Source: Ophiura sarsii
Taxonomy: Eukaryota > Echinodermata > Ophiuroidea > Amphilepidida > Ophiuridae
NCBI GenBank assembly: GCA_035610835.1
Contig: CM069452.1
Span: 66,684,919-66,748,918, forward strand
Reading direction: 5' to 3'
Length of the DNA: 64,000 nt
Below, in pieces: positions 1 to 13,600 of the stretch. Positions within the stretch are counted from its first letter, which is position 1. The number at the start of each line of letters is the position of its first letter. The notes beneath the pieces were generated by a model. That model did not search any database. It had not been told where the DNA came from and worked only from the letters and a program-made list of their open reading frames with translations. The position numbers and the translations under genes are program-made.

Positions 1-263
1 TTAAGACCAATCCAATTTTGGATACACTGCGGATCATGGGACAGACTAAGCAATGACGTTCTCTGCAATTCGAACAGGTAGTGGTTTTCTGTTTCGCTGT
101 GCACGGAGACTAGGTGACCGATACCGGATGGGTTGAAGAATGTCTGGCAATGAGCTTCAGCATCATCCCAACTTTTCAGAACGCCGAAAAAACGGTAGCA
201 GTATCCTCCGAACCGGGTCCAAAATTGTGGGCATACCTCACAGCATGAACCGTTATTGGATAC
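1..263 (-). CDS. C-type-lectin-like domain exon, divergent copy D, cut by window edge
   Basis: Read on the minus strand from an acceptor (tgcag) at 264-266, an open frame runs to the window edge with no stop. It encodes the N-terminal 87 residues of the same domain as genes A-C: the CCEVCP start, GGYCYRFF, the SWDDAEAHC helix and LVSVHSETENHYL, ending at NWIGL. It begins VSNNGS where A-C have ASDDGP, and it diverges near the end (LSHDPQCIQ instead of LSNDVRYIQ), adding a cysteine. The acceptor is phase 0 as in the paralogues. No signal-peptide exon of the MKYLL type was found between it and gene A, so it may be an orphan exon or pseudogene. The missing part lies to the left of the window. Confidence 0.7.
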
Positions 264-3200
264 CTGCATTGACAATCAATCATGGACATTAATACATTTT
301 GCGAATCACAAGATGTCATTGCAGTTTAAGAAAATAGATGTACCTTGTCTTGATTATTGACAAGGAGCAAAACGTAACACTTTTCTTCTAAATTGATGAA
401 GGAACTTTACTGGATATTTAAACTAATTATAGACATTCTGGGCCGTGTTATCATACGTGGTTTTAAGCTAAACGCGCGTTTAATTTTGACTTTAAACACA
501 CCGTTTAACTAAAAGAAATACTCGAAAATGTGTTTAATTTAAACACTCACTGAAAAGTGTCTAACTTTAAACATGGGTATGGGTTAGTATATCTGGCGTT
601 TAACGAAACTTCTGCATCAAGTGTATGTCGTGATTTTCGTATCGTGATACAATGGTTTATAAGGAAAAGAGATTTTTTAAATGATGGCCCAATAATAAAG
701 ACAAATAATTAGTTAATACATTAATTAGTTAATCAACTCATTCATATGTAAATTCTATGACCCAATAATTTTCGTTGGGTTTTGAAAATATTAAAAAGGT
801 GTATGCCTTAGCATGATTGCCTGGATGAGTAAATGAATGCATACAGATTGAGATAGGTATAGATATCTCATTAAATATTTAGAACTTTTTACTTTTTACT
901 ACCGGCTTGCTGGACATAACTGGAAGCTTATCATATATTTTTCAATATATATTTTTTCTTCAATAAAATGAATGACCACTGACTGATTCAAAACACTGAC
1001 GTAAAAAATGTATTGTATTAATATCATAGATTTATATATACCGTATATCATAATTGTTCTTAGCACCTTGACCTGTTTTGAAATGTATCTATAGGCCTAT
1101 GACGAAATCATGCGTAGGCGTAAATCTACACATGGTGCGTGCCTGTTGTATTGTTAGAAAATAATGTAAACATGATGAAAGAAAGAGGATACGAATCAAC
1201 ATTTGCATGTGCCACTTTTAAGGGCTCATAGTATTATAATAATATACTAATTACCTATAACTTGCAAATGTTGAGACACAAGTAAAATGTGGGCTAGTTA
1301 AAGGTCTACTGGATCCTTTAGATTTCACACCACTAATTGGTTCGCCTTATAGGTTTACATGCTAAAGGAGTGTTACAAAATGCCCATTTTCTTGCTTATA
1401 AAGCTACTGGATAATTCAATTTGACATTTTCCTTAAATTTCATGATATCTTTGATCATTATCATCAAACAATTATATATATGGTATCTCCGAAAGTTCCG
1501 AGAAATTAGCCCCCAGAGTTGGATAACTAGTGTAGCGCCCTCATTTATCAGAACAATTTGAGAAATGTTGCCAGAACATTTACAATCAAAATGCATCCAA
1601 AAAACCTACAAAATGCATTGAAAATTTTTCTTTTTGCAATGCCACAGTGGTATTAGGTGATAGTCCTAAAATCAGGATTAAACTACAATTTTAATCATTT
1701 GGGAGCAATAAATACAATTTCTGATTAATTCTATAATCGTTGGGCCACATGATGCCAGCTGACAATTTTTTACTTACTGGTGTGGAATATTTAAGGAAAA
1801 AATGGGTATTGTCATGTTGCATGGATGAAATGTATTTGGTTTCGAGTTTATCAAATTATTTATCTGAACAAGCCTTCAGAGTGCCACGCCCTAACCAGGC
1901 TACCATGACTGATTAAAAAGCATACATCATGCACATACTGCTTAAAGAATGATCCATCCATGTGGAGCGTCGTTGACCTGACAAATATTTACTGTGCAAT
2001 TACTTTTGTCCAATCATAAGTCTGCAATTCGATCATGTGACTTTAGATCCTCTTCTCGGGATCGCGCCACCTGTATCCCTGTTTTCTCCCTGTCCTTCTG
2101 TGTATTGTTTCCCCTAATACGTCTAATGGTTTACAGTCAACAAAGTATATATTTTATTAATGAACTGCCATAGTGTATATATCACAATTGACCATGACAT
2201 TGCAGATTCAGCTTTTATACTACATAATGCATATACCACCAGATGGCTGGCTCAGTGTTTTATACACGAGTGGCACCGGGTTTTTTCAATTACACAGCAT
2301 ACAGGACATGCCCATTGTTCCAAAACAACTATTTTCGCCGGGTGTTTTCCCGATGATTTAGTTTACTGTTTGCACTCAAAATTCACGATATCCGGCCTCG
2401 TATGGTTAAGTCCACCCACCACAGACGACAATGGATACGATTTAGCCCTATCTTTATTTTGTATTGACATTTCATAATTTCAAATATGATGTAATTTTTA
2501 AATATTTTTCAGATGTCAAGTTCCCCTCTCAACTATCGTCGTTTTGATGTAACAAGATGTTGCCATACCGTATATGGGTTTACGCAGGTAACACATTGAT
2601 CTGTCTTACCAAAGACGGCAATACCATCTTTGGTCTTACTCTTACTCTTCTGTAAGATCGCCACCGTGTCGTGCTCGTCAGAGCAAGATCGAAATCTCGC
2701 GAAATTAACAGATAACACAACATCTCAGACAGAAGGACTAAAAGGGAGGGTGCGATACTGTCGAAGTTTATTTTATATTTTGGGCCATGTCGGACTGTCG
2801 TACCATGGAAATAACAGACAGTCTATTACTTCCATGTATGAGGAATTGCTTGGCTGTGTTTGCCTTATGTTAAATAATTCGAGCGACAAGACTGCAGACA
2901 CAGATGTAGAATCATATACATTTATCAATTTTATTTCAGATAAAGTAAATCCTAAATTTTCTTTTCAGAGTGAAAGAAATTGACAGCAAACCTAAATCCA
3001 CATCATACAGTACATTACGACAGGGTGCCTCAAATAATACAACTATCTTATATCATGCCAGATTTTCATTTTCAAGAGTTTCCAATTGTCAGTTACGTAA
3101 TTGATGTTCACTTCATTGAAGAAAATGAAATCAGTTTCATCGGTTCGATGACTCGATCCTCAGTCTTACTCGATCACTATATTCTGTCAATTGTTGATAT

Positions 3201-4640
3201 AAGGATGACTTATTTGCGTAACTGTAATTTAAAAGATCTTACCCAGTTTATAACAGGACTAGCGAACGTGGGAGACGGCAGTTCGGAAATATAAAGGCTC
3301 TTTGCCGCAATGCTGCCGTCTAAAATTTTTGCCAGTTAGCATTTAGGGTGTGTTAAATCTAAAACAACAGATGGCGCTATTCAAGCTATTTAGAAATCAT
3401 TAATAATCCCTAAATTAAAGGACCGCAATCTGAAAATGAGTTAAACAATTTATATGGGATCAAGTTAATCCGGTCAGATGTTGGGATATGTTAATGTATA
3501 TTGAGATATGTGTGATGTATAGCTGCAGAGGGTCATAATATCAGAATTCAGGGGGGTGGGAGATTGTTCAAAACGTAAAAGGGGGATCGTTAAATTTCTC
3601 ATTTGGAAAAGTTATTTTTTCAAAAATCCAGTGATTAAAGGGTAACAAAACTTTTTTCTGACAGCTATCTCATTAAACTAGTGCAATCTTTTAACACACT
3701 TTTTCTCCGTTTCAGTCTTTACAATAGGAAGCTTTCGATTTGCATGACGGACGCTTTTACGACGGTAAAACACAAAACGTTGCCGTCGTCACTACGACGG
3801 TTGTTAGTCCCTCTACGTGTTGTAGAATTTAGAGGACCAACGGATGACAAAGTTGACGCATGCGCACATGACTCAAAGTGTCATTCAACCGTCCTAGATT
3901 CATCCGGCGTGCAAATCGAAAGCTCCCTAATTGTCTGGAGCTTCACAACATTAAGATTTGAGTACCAAAGGACGCATCAACATTGGGTTAACACCAATTG
4001 ATAGCTTTAAATACAACCTAGTATACCTCGCTAGTAACTGAGGCGTAACCAAACATTTTGAGATAACCAAACCGGGGTATGCTACTAGGCTACTAACTGG
4101 CGAGTAATTTACGCAACTTCGAAATTGTTGGCCAAAAAAATGGCGTCATTGTTGGTCCGGAACACAGGCCGACTCAACGTGATTCATTATGTACACTCCT
4201 ATGACCTAGCGATTGACGACACATTTTAAATATTACGGAGGACCATTCACGTCAGATTTTAGAGTAAAGTAGGTTAACACTTGACATGTGCGACAAATAA
4301 TTTTGTAAGGGGACGATGCTGATTAATGTGGATATTTACCTCGCTAGTTACTATTCTGTTGTTACTCGCCAGTTTTGCTTTCAGAATTACATTGTTAGTA
4401 AGTTACGCTACAGTTAGTGTATAACTACTGGGGAGGTAGCTTACCTCCCTATTAAATTACGCCAGTTTGGTGCACTCGGCCGAAAATGTTCTTATTCTTT
4501 TCCTTTTTTCAGTGTCTGATGTCATTTACATGCATAGCAACCAGGATTATTTTTTCGAGACACCTTGTCAGTTAAAGAGCATGCATTAACAAGTTTTTTA
4601 ACGAAATCGAAGTGGGTATATATATAATATATATATAGCG
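264..4640. repeat. Array spacer block R, copy I
   Basis: About 4.4 kb of non-coding sequence that recurs as copy III at 31580-36355 with long near-identical stretches. Examples are the 264-660, 1190-1920, 2040-3440 and 3440-4640 segments. It recurs partially as copy II at 20068-21890. It lies immediately downstream (in the sense of transcription) of a lectin gene each time. The frames within it do not conserve reading frame between copies, so I treat them as non-coding. Copy I contains the AAT-flanked MITE at 3726-3928 and a CTCGCTAGT-rich inverted-repeat segment at about 4020-4470 that is absent from copy II. Confidence 0.8.
3726..3928. mobile_element. MITE with AGGGAGCTTTCGATTTGC termini, copy 1
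   Basis: A 203-bp element whose ends are inverted repeats: left AGGAAGCTTTCGATTTGC, right GCAAATCGAAAGCTCCCT. It is flanked by AAT on both sides (3723-3725 and 3929-3931). The matching point in spacer copy II (about 21552) reads TTCAATGTCTGG without the element, which is an empty site with a single AAT. A second copy lies at 35454-35656 in the paralogous position, and an independent insertion in opposite orientation lies at 18191-18380. The superfamily is unknown. Confidence 0.8.
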
Positions 4641-4642
4641 CT

Positions 4643-7600
4643 TTAATTCCCAATGTTTATGGGCAATTTGCAGATAGAAGATCTACCGTGCGCAATAGTA
4701 GTAACCGCCTTATTCCAACCGTTAACTCCGCTGATCAATTCCGTCATGTAGGTGCAAGGATGAGCAGTTGGGGCCCCGTACCATTTGTACGCATAGTCGT
4801 CATGACTGCCGTCGCTCCACTCGCCGTCATTAAGGCCAATCCAAGTTTGGATGTAGCGGACATCGTTGGACAGGCGAAGCAGTGTTGTTCTCTGCAACTC
4901 AAACAGGTAGTGGTTTTCTGTTTCGCTGTGTACGGAGACTAGGTGACCGATACCGGATGGGTTGAAGAATGTCTGGCAATTAGCTTCAGCAGCATCCCAA
5001 CTTCTCAGAACGCTGAAAAGACGATAACAGTATCCTCCGAACCTGGTCCAATATTGTGGACATACCTCGCAGCATGGACCGTCATCGGATGCCTGAATTT
5101 AAAAAATAAATTAAGAAAATTGTAGCGCTCTTAATTGTAAAAGACCTACTCATTCCTCAATCATCATTGATCATATACAATTTGGTACCGAAAGATCTGT
5201 CGTCTAAGGCAATTGTTCAAGGCCACGTACGTTTTCATACTGCGATGCAGTCCTCAAAATAAGTAACTGACCAGGTATAAATATGCTCTCAACTCCAAAA
5301 CTAAAGCTCCGACGTGAAGTTGTAAGACAATTTGAGATATTACACGTGAAAATCGAAGGATTATTAACCTAGTTATGTGCCCAAAACCAAAGCAAATTCA
5401 TTTTGAAATGTTGTCCGTCTGCACGCAGCCTCGGACTAGCAACAGGCAGATTATTGATTAACTGGTAGCGACAACTCACAGGTCGATAGTAAGATGAGGA
5501 TTCGGGATGCTTCAATTGTTTCAAAACCCAAGTGTGAACATGTAACCTGCATGTTGTTCGATCCTTTTCAATCTAGCGTTGTTTTAAAAGTCATCAAAAA
5601 TAGATAGGTCAGCTGTTACATTCATCGGAACCCTCCCCACGCGTCTGGGATCGGTCCTGATCGCATTTTCGTGTGTCACAATCCTCCGGGATTTTCTACG
5701 ACGAGGTAGATTCTATGTTGTTCTTAATCCAAAATGTTCCCACCCACCACGCCCATTTGGTGGCATTCTCGTTGAATGTTTTTAGGTAAGCATTATTATT
5801 TTTTGTGTTTTGGCATTGTTCTTTTTCGTTTCTAAAAATGTATACCAAATTATTGGTCAGTACAAGTGATACTGAATTGCGTCATGCGTGTTTTGGATTA
5901 AAAATGCTATTATATTTATAAAAACAAAAATATGTACATGTACGGTTCACAGATTACAGGTTTTTGTGTCTTGTAATTATATAAATCACGTCATATTATT
6001 TCAGGTACAGTAATTACAAAATTAAATTGATCAGCTTAAATCAATACATTTTTAGTGATTACCTCCTTTCGGGCTTGCAGCCTTAGGAGTAGGGGCTTTG
6101 CTCTCGGCGGTCCCCATATAAGGTCACTCGATTGGTCATGATATGACAATCTGATATGCGATATTATTTTGAAGGTGATTGCCTCCGTGGGCGGCCAGCG
6201 GCGCCGGAGTAGGGGATATTGCTCTCTGCAATCCCCAGTTGAATCACAAACCGCACTCTCTATGCGAACATTTGAGTTCAAATAAATATACGTTGACAAA
6301 TGATGTTAAATTGATTATGTTGTAATCAGATTGATTCTGTTTTACACAAAATTATGTTAAATTCTTTGCGATTTTTGGTTTCACTTTTGGTGAATAAATC
6401 TATGATTTACCTCTCGTATGCTCAGAGGCATTAGCACATACATTTTCTCCTTGCGTTTCTCTTAACTTAAGTGTCCGACGGCAATTGATAATATCATATG
6501 ATTTAGGTGTCTTCTTGACTAACTTTATTCCCTGGAATCTAAAAGTGATAATATGATTTGCCTTCAGCATAAATTCCAAGGTGGCTGACAGTTGTTATAT
6601 TCCAAGTATTCATATCGGCAGAACCATTCAACCTAGAAACACACTAGATGTTGTTCTTGACTAATGTAATGTTTATGAAATCATTCTAGGATTCCCTGTA
6701 TTCTCTTCTGGCCACCAACAACCATTTATGGTGCATATTTTATGGACTATTAGAAATCCATTACAGAGGCAAGCTGGTGTCAATCATTTTGAGATCAGTA
6801 TAAAAGCATCCATGGGTGGATTAAAGTTACGAAAGTCAGCTGTTGCTACTAAATTTGAATTGTCTGGGCAAGTTTGAAATGTATCAAGGCAAGATAGAAA
6901 GAACAAAATAAATGTGATAAAACATAGTAGCTATTTTAAGTATTCTTCTATGAAAGGGATGAATAATGAATCAATCATCCATGTCGTTATACATGGTTTT
7001 ACTGGTTGTAAAGTAAACCGATGTTTAGACTGGTCTGTTATCATGTCTTATTATCTATATGATGGGTAATGATTGGCCCTAAGCAGCTCCTAGTGGTTAT
7101 CACTTTCGCTACTTGGGATTTGGGAATGAATGATATCGATGCCTTTATTCCAAGCGAGGGTAGGTTCCTCCGCACTCTTCTAGATGGCTTCCTCAACCCC
7201 TTTTCAAACCATCAGGGTTTGCACTTCAGGAAGATAATGTCAAAAGGGTGTCCTGTGGTGTTTAGGTCTGAATAAACTATGGAGTCGCTATCTGATGTTT
7301 GTTACATCCTTAATCATCCAGTTCTTGAATGTTTGATAGTTTTCACCAATGTAAGCGTCTTTACATACACCTAGCACAAAAAGTCCCTGACCAGGCGCTT
7401 TGATGTTGGCTAATCCAAAATCAATAATCGATACGAAAAATCTGAGATATGGCCATGTGTTTTGAACTCGCCACCTTCCCGTTGCATGTCAAGATTTTTA
7501 CATTTTACACCATCTGTGATTCGAATTAGCATATCACAATAACTACTTGTTCTACCCCATAACTTGTAACTTATTGAAATATACTATATCGGGAAGTGAA

Positions 7601-10600
7601 TGGGCACAAACGTTTACATTTCATATTTATTAGAGTTTACACATATATTTGTTTGGCTATTCACCCTATCCTGACTAACGGCATTTTTGAATTTCCTTGT
7701 TTGAGAGCTTTCCAAAAATGTATAATTTTGCTATCATCGGTTGAATACTTTTCTTGTTATAGTCATGTATGTAAACCGATGAATTAGGGCAAGTTCACTG
7801 TGTAGCGAATAGGGAGAAAGCCGCAATAGATTCATGATTACAATTGTTACATAATAGTTGACACGTTTGTTGAAACAAAAACTTATAGAATATAAAACAA
7901 TCTATAAAATGAATTAAGCTACCGCTCCATCACGAGTGTAGCATGTTGTTTACTCTCACTCTATTCATCTATTGTTCGGCGCAGTATTTGCCGCGAATTT
8001 TAATCGATCAAACGTAATGGTGAAATTTATTTACGAACGAAATGTCTAGAATCGTTTCAAAAAATAGTGTTATGCATTATAATGAAATCAGAATTACAAT
8101 CTCCTTCAGCATATAATCAACTTTTGGGCGATAACCCATATTAAAAATGCACACCAATCGAAATATAAAGCATTTTAGCCTCCGATTTAAGAGATATTTG
8201 TATTTTGAACCCTATGTAATGTTTTTCTTCAAAACGTTTATGTATAGCCTTCATTAGCTCAAACGTCAAAGCGCCGGCTTCACAATCATGAGGTCAGTGG
8301 TTCGAATCCTGCGGATGGGGATGGTTTTCTTTTCTGTTTTGTTATTACACTGTTTGTTTTTATAAATTGACAGGATTGCTTATCGTTCGCTATATTTATT
8401 GAATGTTGAATGATACTTTTTTTCTTTTGCAATTTCACTGCGATAAAGAATGTCCTGTAAATATAATTGTGTTTACTACTCCTAGGCCTACATTGAATGG
8501 CCCCTAGCTAGTCTATGAACATGATCTGCAAAGGCCAATTGTTATGTAAATAAGAAGCCAGTCGGCTCATGTCCTTGAATCGATTTTCCTATTTCCTACA
8601 CCACCGAAACATTATTTCAATAATAATAATACAGGCACATTGATTTGTATTACATAACGGCTGGCATTTGTAACAAGTTTAGCTCAATCGATAATAACAC
8701 ACAACGAGTTTCTATTGTATTGGCCTGTTGCATAGGAGTAGGACAGTTCGGTGGTATACCGCGGTTCATTCACATTTCATGATGCCATGCACACTAAACA
8801 GTCAGTGGAAAATTAAAATGAAATCGTAAATAATTCCACATTCCAAAATAAACTATAATTGAACAATAATGAATAATTATACGAAATGATAAACAATATC
8901 GAAAACTAATAAAAAAAATGTATATAAACGATTAAAATAAAATTTCAAGACGTGATAGGATTCGAACCCACGACCTCCGGTTTACTAGTCCAATGCTCTA
9001 CCGCTGAGCCAACTATGCGCTATGTGAACGCAATAACAAACAAAAGCAATATGGTTCAACATACCGTGTGTATTTAGGGAATAGTTGAATGAGAACTATA
9101 TTTGGGTATAAAGCGCTGAGGATTTCAAGAAAATCGAAATAGCTCAGTTGGTAAAGATTAAGACTCTCAATCAGCAGGCCGTACGTTCGAATCTTTGTGG
9201 CGGTTTATATTCCTTGTGCTCTATACTTAGAGCGGTCGAGTCTGGGTAGAGGTCGGTTAGGGTTTTAAGTATGCCGAAATATAATATTTATTATTGTTCT
9301 CTCATTATACGTCCGTTCGGGGTTTTCATTTATATTGACATAATGTTAATGTTATTTATTTATTTTGTATTTACTTTCTTAATTGTTGATGTTTATTTAA
9401 TTATTTATCAATCAATTAATTATAAATAGGCCTTAATATACTATTTTATTGATATAATTATTAATCTATATTTTATTTATTTACATTAATTACTTAATTT
9501 CTTCATATTTATTATTTATTTATTATTTATTAGGTCACGTTCAGAGTGTATGCAACATTCTTAAATAGTCTAAAAACGCAGAAAAATGACACTATTTAGG
9601 GGAGAAAGATTCATAATGCTACTTGATTACACACATTATGCCTATACCAGAAAACAATAACACGTTGTATGTTTAATGGCTCCCATATTGTTTAGTATTC
9701 AATGATAACATTATCCATGCTTGTACCAGGGAGGTGTCATTGACACCTCCCTGCTTGTACTGCTTACTCTAAAATCATCCACGGCTGAACAATAGTCTTT
9801 AAAGGCCACTTCAAGGAGGATTATTCTTATGACGTTAACGAGTGGATTACAATAAGCCTAGCAATGAATAGGCGGCTACAAACATATCTCGTTTGAGTCG
9901 GGGTTTGAGGAGTGTCGCGATTAGCCTCTATCACCTGCCATGATAAAACCTGGCACTTGTACTAGAAACCCGGTAGGTGTACAATCTGGCAAATGGGTCG
10001 CTCTTTACGTCACAACGGGGGTCGGGTGAACACTAGTCAGCTTAATAACACAACCTTTCTCGCGCTTTCTGAGCCATCGAGAGTACTACAATAGTTCTAT
10101 TGTTAACGCCAGATAAGTAGGGAGGCTCTAGTTAATCACCGATCTTTTTCCGATGCTTTTAACAATAGAACGAAATACCGTTGGAATACCGTTGTAAAAT
10201 CGGTAGAAAAATGCTTTAAAATCACTGAGAGTTTGGACATGGCCCCTCCATCTTAACTACTAAAGGCCTATTATCAGGGTTCACATTACAAAAGCATGTC
10301 TCTGGCAACACTGACTGCCTTCAATGCCATTTATGCATTTGTTTCTCTTCATATCAACATTTATTTTATGTATTCTATCATAAACACGATAAATTAGTTA
10401 TATAATTTGTCATAGAAATCCTACAGATTACGGGTTAGCCCCGTAAGGGGCTAGAAGGGAAACTCGAGTGTAAAAAACAAATACGCAGTGATCCACCGCG
10501 TATTTTTTTGTTTTTTTGTTATTGTGGAATTTTCGTCACGCAGCTACGGAGCGTAATGCTGTACGCACATTTAAGCGCACTAAATAATTGGTTGCCGCGC

Positions 10601-13600
10601 TGTGCAGAAACGCGTGCGCTATTTGATGAGCCGCATGCCGCATTGAAGGATTTAAAGTCGAGTTGCAGGCCCATGATGATAGCTAACAAATGCAATAAAA
10701 CAAGGCATAATAATATAACGGGTGATGGGGTGCATCAGCAGGTTGATCACTGTTTTAATTCCATCATGATTATGGTTTTGCTCATTTTTTAGATCAAACG
10801 GTTGGTAAACTTTTAACTCACTTTCCAGGACTAACTTTAAAATCGCAGTGCCATTCCGTTTTCTTTTTATATTTCCATCAAGTATGCCATTTAACACCTA
10901 AAAGATAATTTATTATTCGTTATGTATTATTTTGTATTCAACAGTTGAAACAGTTGACTTGTGCCCGCTAAACCCACAAATAAAAACCGCAAAGAATATA
11001 AATTAATAAAATCACCTTTCGATCATACACAGTTTGTTTTGTTGATCTAAAGATGGACAAACTGAATCAAAGTTGTGTAAGATATTTGAAACAAATCATC
11101 CATGTACAAAATGGAAGCATACTTCCTAAAACAGCACAAATTAGACTGTTATGTCATGCCTATTGCTATTGGGATAAGATAAACGGCATTTAGTGAAAAT
11201 CAAATAAATTACTATACGAGCTGATATAAACTTTAATCCTATAGTGATATGGAACACGTGCACCTAATTTTTATGGTACATCCTATATTTTGTAATAATA
11301 AAACATAGGCCTTAGTCTACATCGAAGTATATAAATTTTGATTACTAGTAATTAGGACATTGTTCGTAAGACAGGGTTGCCAATTTAATACGGTGCGGCG
11401 TTTTGTAAAAATAAGATTACTCCAAAATGTTGATCTTTCCATCTGTTAGGCCTAAATTATCATGACCCACGTATGGATCTTTATTTTCAATTTTTGAAGG
11501 GGTGGGCGAGGGTTCGGATCGGTTAAAAAGGCGTTTTATATTCGAAGCGGGTATAAAGGTAGCCTTGGTTCCAGGCTGATCACTCACCCCCTTTATGCTA
11601 TACTATTACATGTAGCTACAGTTGAAATTGCTGTACTTGTTATTTCCTGCCACAGAACAATTTTGCTAATTGGATACAGGTATAATAAGCAGACTGTGTC
11701 CCAGCCTATACACCTAGCCCAATCAGCCTTGGAACTTCTGTAATTGAGTGCAACAGTGTTTCAAATGATGCTGAAGGGAAAATTGTGAGCCAATCGACAT
11801 ACCATTTCTCTAGGGTCTTTGGCCAATGAAATTCACCTTGTTACCATAGTGATCTCAGCCTTACTACCACTGTTATTGTACAGGCACACATCATTTTATT
11901 TGTAGGGGTAAAAGTAGGGGAAAATAAATTGCTGATGATGGTTCTGGTTGTCTTATGACACGTGGAACTATTGAATATGGTTAAACATTGATTTCTCTAT
12001 CAAATATTCACTAGATGATGATTCTTTATTCTTAAACTTGCAAATAAAAGAAATATATACATGTATATGATTTTGTCACAACCCATTGAAAAATGGAATA
12101 TGCTTTCAACATTTTGAGTGGCACATCAGATGACACACCTCTATAGCTGGACATCTGGCACTAATAACAGAAGTTTCAAGTCTCGGTGGGCGAGCAGATT
12201 AGTAACCTGGGTAGATTAGTGACTGGGGTAGAATAGTAATATATGATGCAAACAGTGGCTAGGGTCAATGGTGTGACCTTATATTTAAGGACATTAAGTC
12301 AGGTGTCATGACTGGCATACTAAAAGGTAATTAGCAAAAATAAGATGGAAATGACTAACAAGAGAGACTTGAAGCAAGTCTAGTATAAAGGCCCGGGCGA
12401 GGAGGACTAGTCTAAGTTATCGAATCTTCATAACTCTATACCGCCTCACCCTTCTTCCTAGGATGAATTTCATGAAGATAAAGCACTTTTGATAAAGTTA
12501 AAATACCTCTACTACTACCCGTAATCCGAAACGAACATCAATATCAAGTCAACCCCCCTCTCCCCCCCCCCCCCCCCCCCCCCCCGACCGTTTTTCAAAT
12601 GTCGCATTATTCACGAGTTTGTGATTAAATAAACCGCCCAAGACTGAGTGGATTTTTCTGACATTAGTTCATTTTTAACGCATTGAACATACTCGGAGCC
12701 TCCGGGAACTAGCTTTAAGAACACACGTTTGTTCAAAATCGTATAAATCTGTTATAGGCATTTTTGGCAGTGTTAAATTTTATAAATGCCAAATCTTTTT
12801 GTAGATATGGTCATTTTAAGCAGCGTATCGTCATGCACGTAAATCTGCAAACTCTGGCACACGTGATAACATGCACAAACGTTGTGATAGGCCTACAGGC
12901 TACACTGTCCTTTCACGAACTCCGAATATGTTGCCCCAAACATCAACAAAATAATCACGTTCATTGGGTTTAGATAAAAGGCGGGTATGGCAAACTGAGT
13001 AAGCCTACGCAAGCCGCGCCTGTCAAAAATTCAGCGTATTTTGGATTACGCGGCGTAGCGCAACGCAGTTCGCGCGCTAAACTCATATAAATTAAGTGGA
13101 GGACGATTGTCCTCCAGTCAAGTACAGTGAGATAGGGCGCGTACTGGAGTGCGTCGGAAACAACAATTTCGCCGAGTTTCCCATCTACGCTCCGCTTATC
13201 TATGTAATTTGTCAAATAGGACTTCCTTTAATGTATAATATTTGGCCATTCATTGCGGGGTTTTTTTCAGCCGAAGTGCTAACTTTCCGGCAACACTGTT
13301 TTCGCGTACTTGAAATACCAAAACATTTTATTCCATGTTTATATAGGTTGGTATCTTATCTACCAATTATGAAAGTGGCATTATCCACAAAGTGCCACTT
13401 TCGGCTTTATGGCCCAATTCAATACCCCATTTTTCGCTATGAGAAAATATGATGACAACACAGTGGATCACACACTTACAGTTTAAAACTTATTTTCTAA
13501 AAGTGTAAACATGGTTGTCCAATATGAGTAAAAGAAAAACTTATACTCTTTCCCCTTTAGATGTACCAGTGCTTCCAATTTACCTATATTTCATTACTTA

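Noticed and set aside
2160..4001. Several 60-117-codon frames in the spacer block
   Set aside because: The same DNA in copies II and III carries frameshifting indels and stops in these frames, so they are not conserved as protein.
7069..7275. 68-codon frame as an exon
   Set aside because: No splice borders in phase, no recognisable motif and no counterpart in the paralogous units.
8951..9021. Functional tRNA-Thr gene
   Set aside because: The acceptor strands do not pair and the anticodon stem has a mismatch at the loop; called a pseudogene instead.
10436..10507. Hairpin followed by a T run, resembling a bacterial terminator
   Set aside because: The setting is plainly eukaryotic intronic DNA; such a structure has no terminator role here and no gene precedes it.
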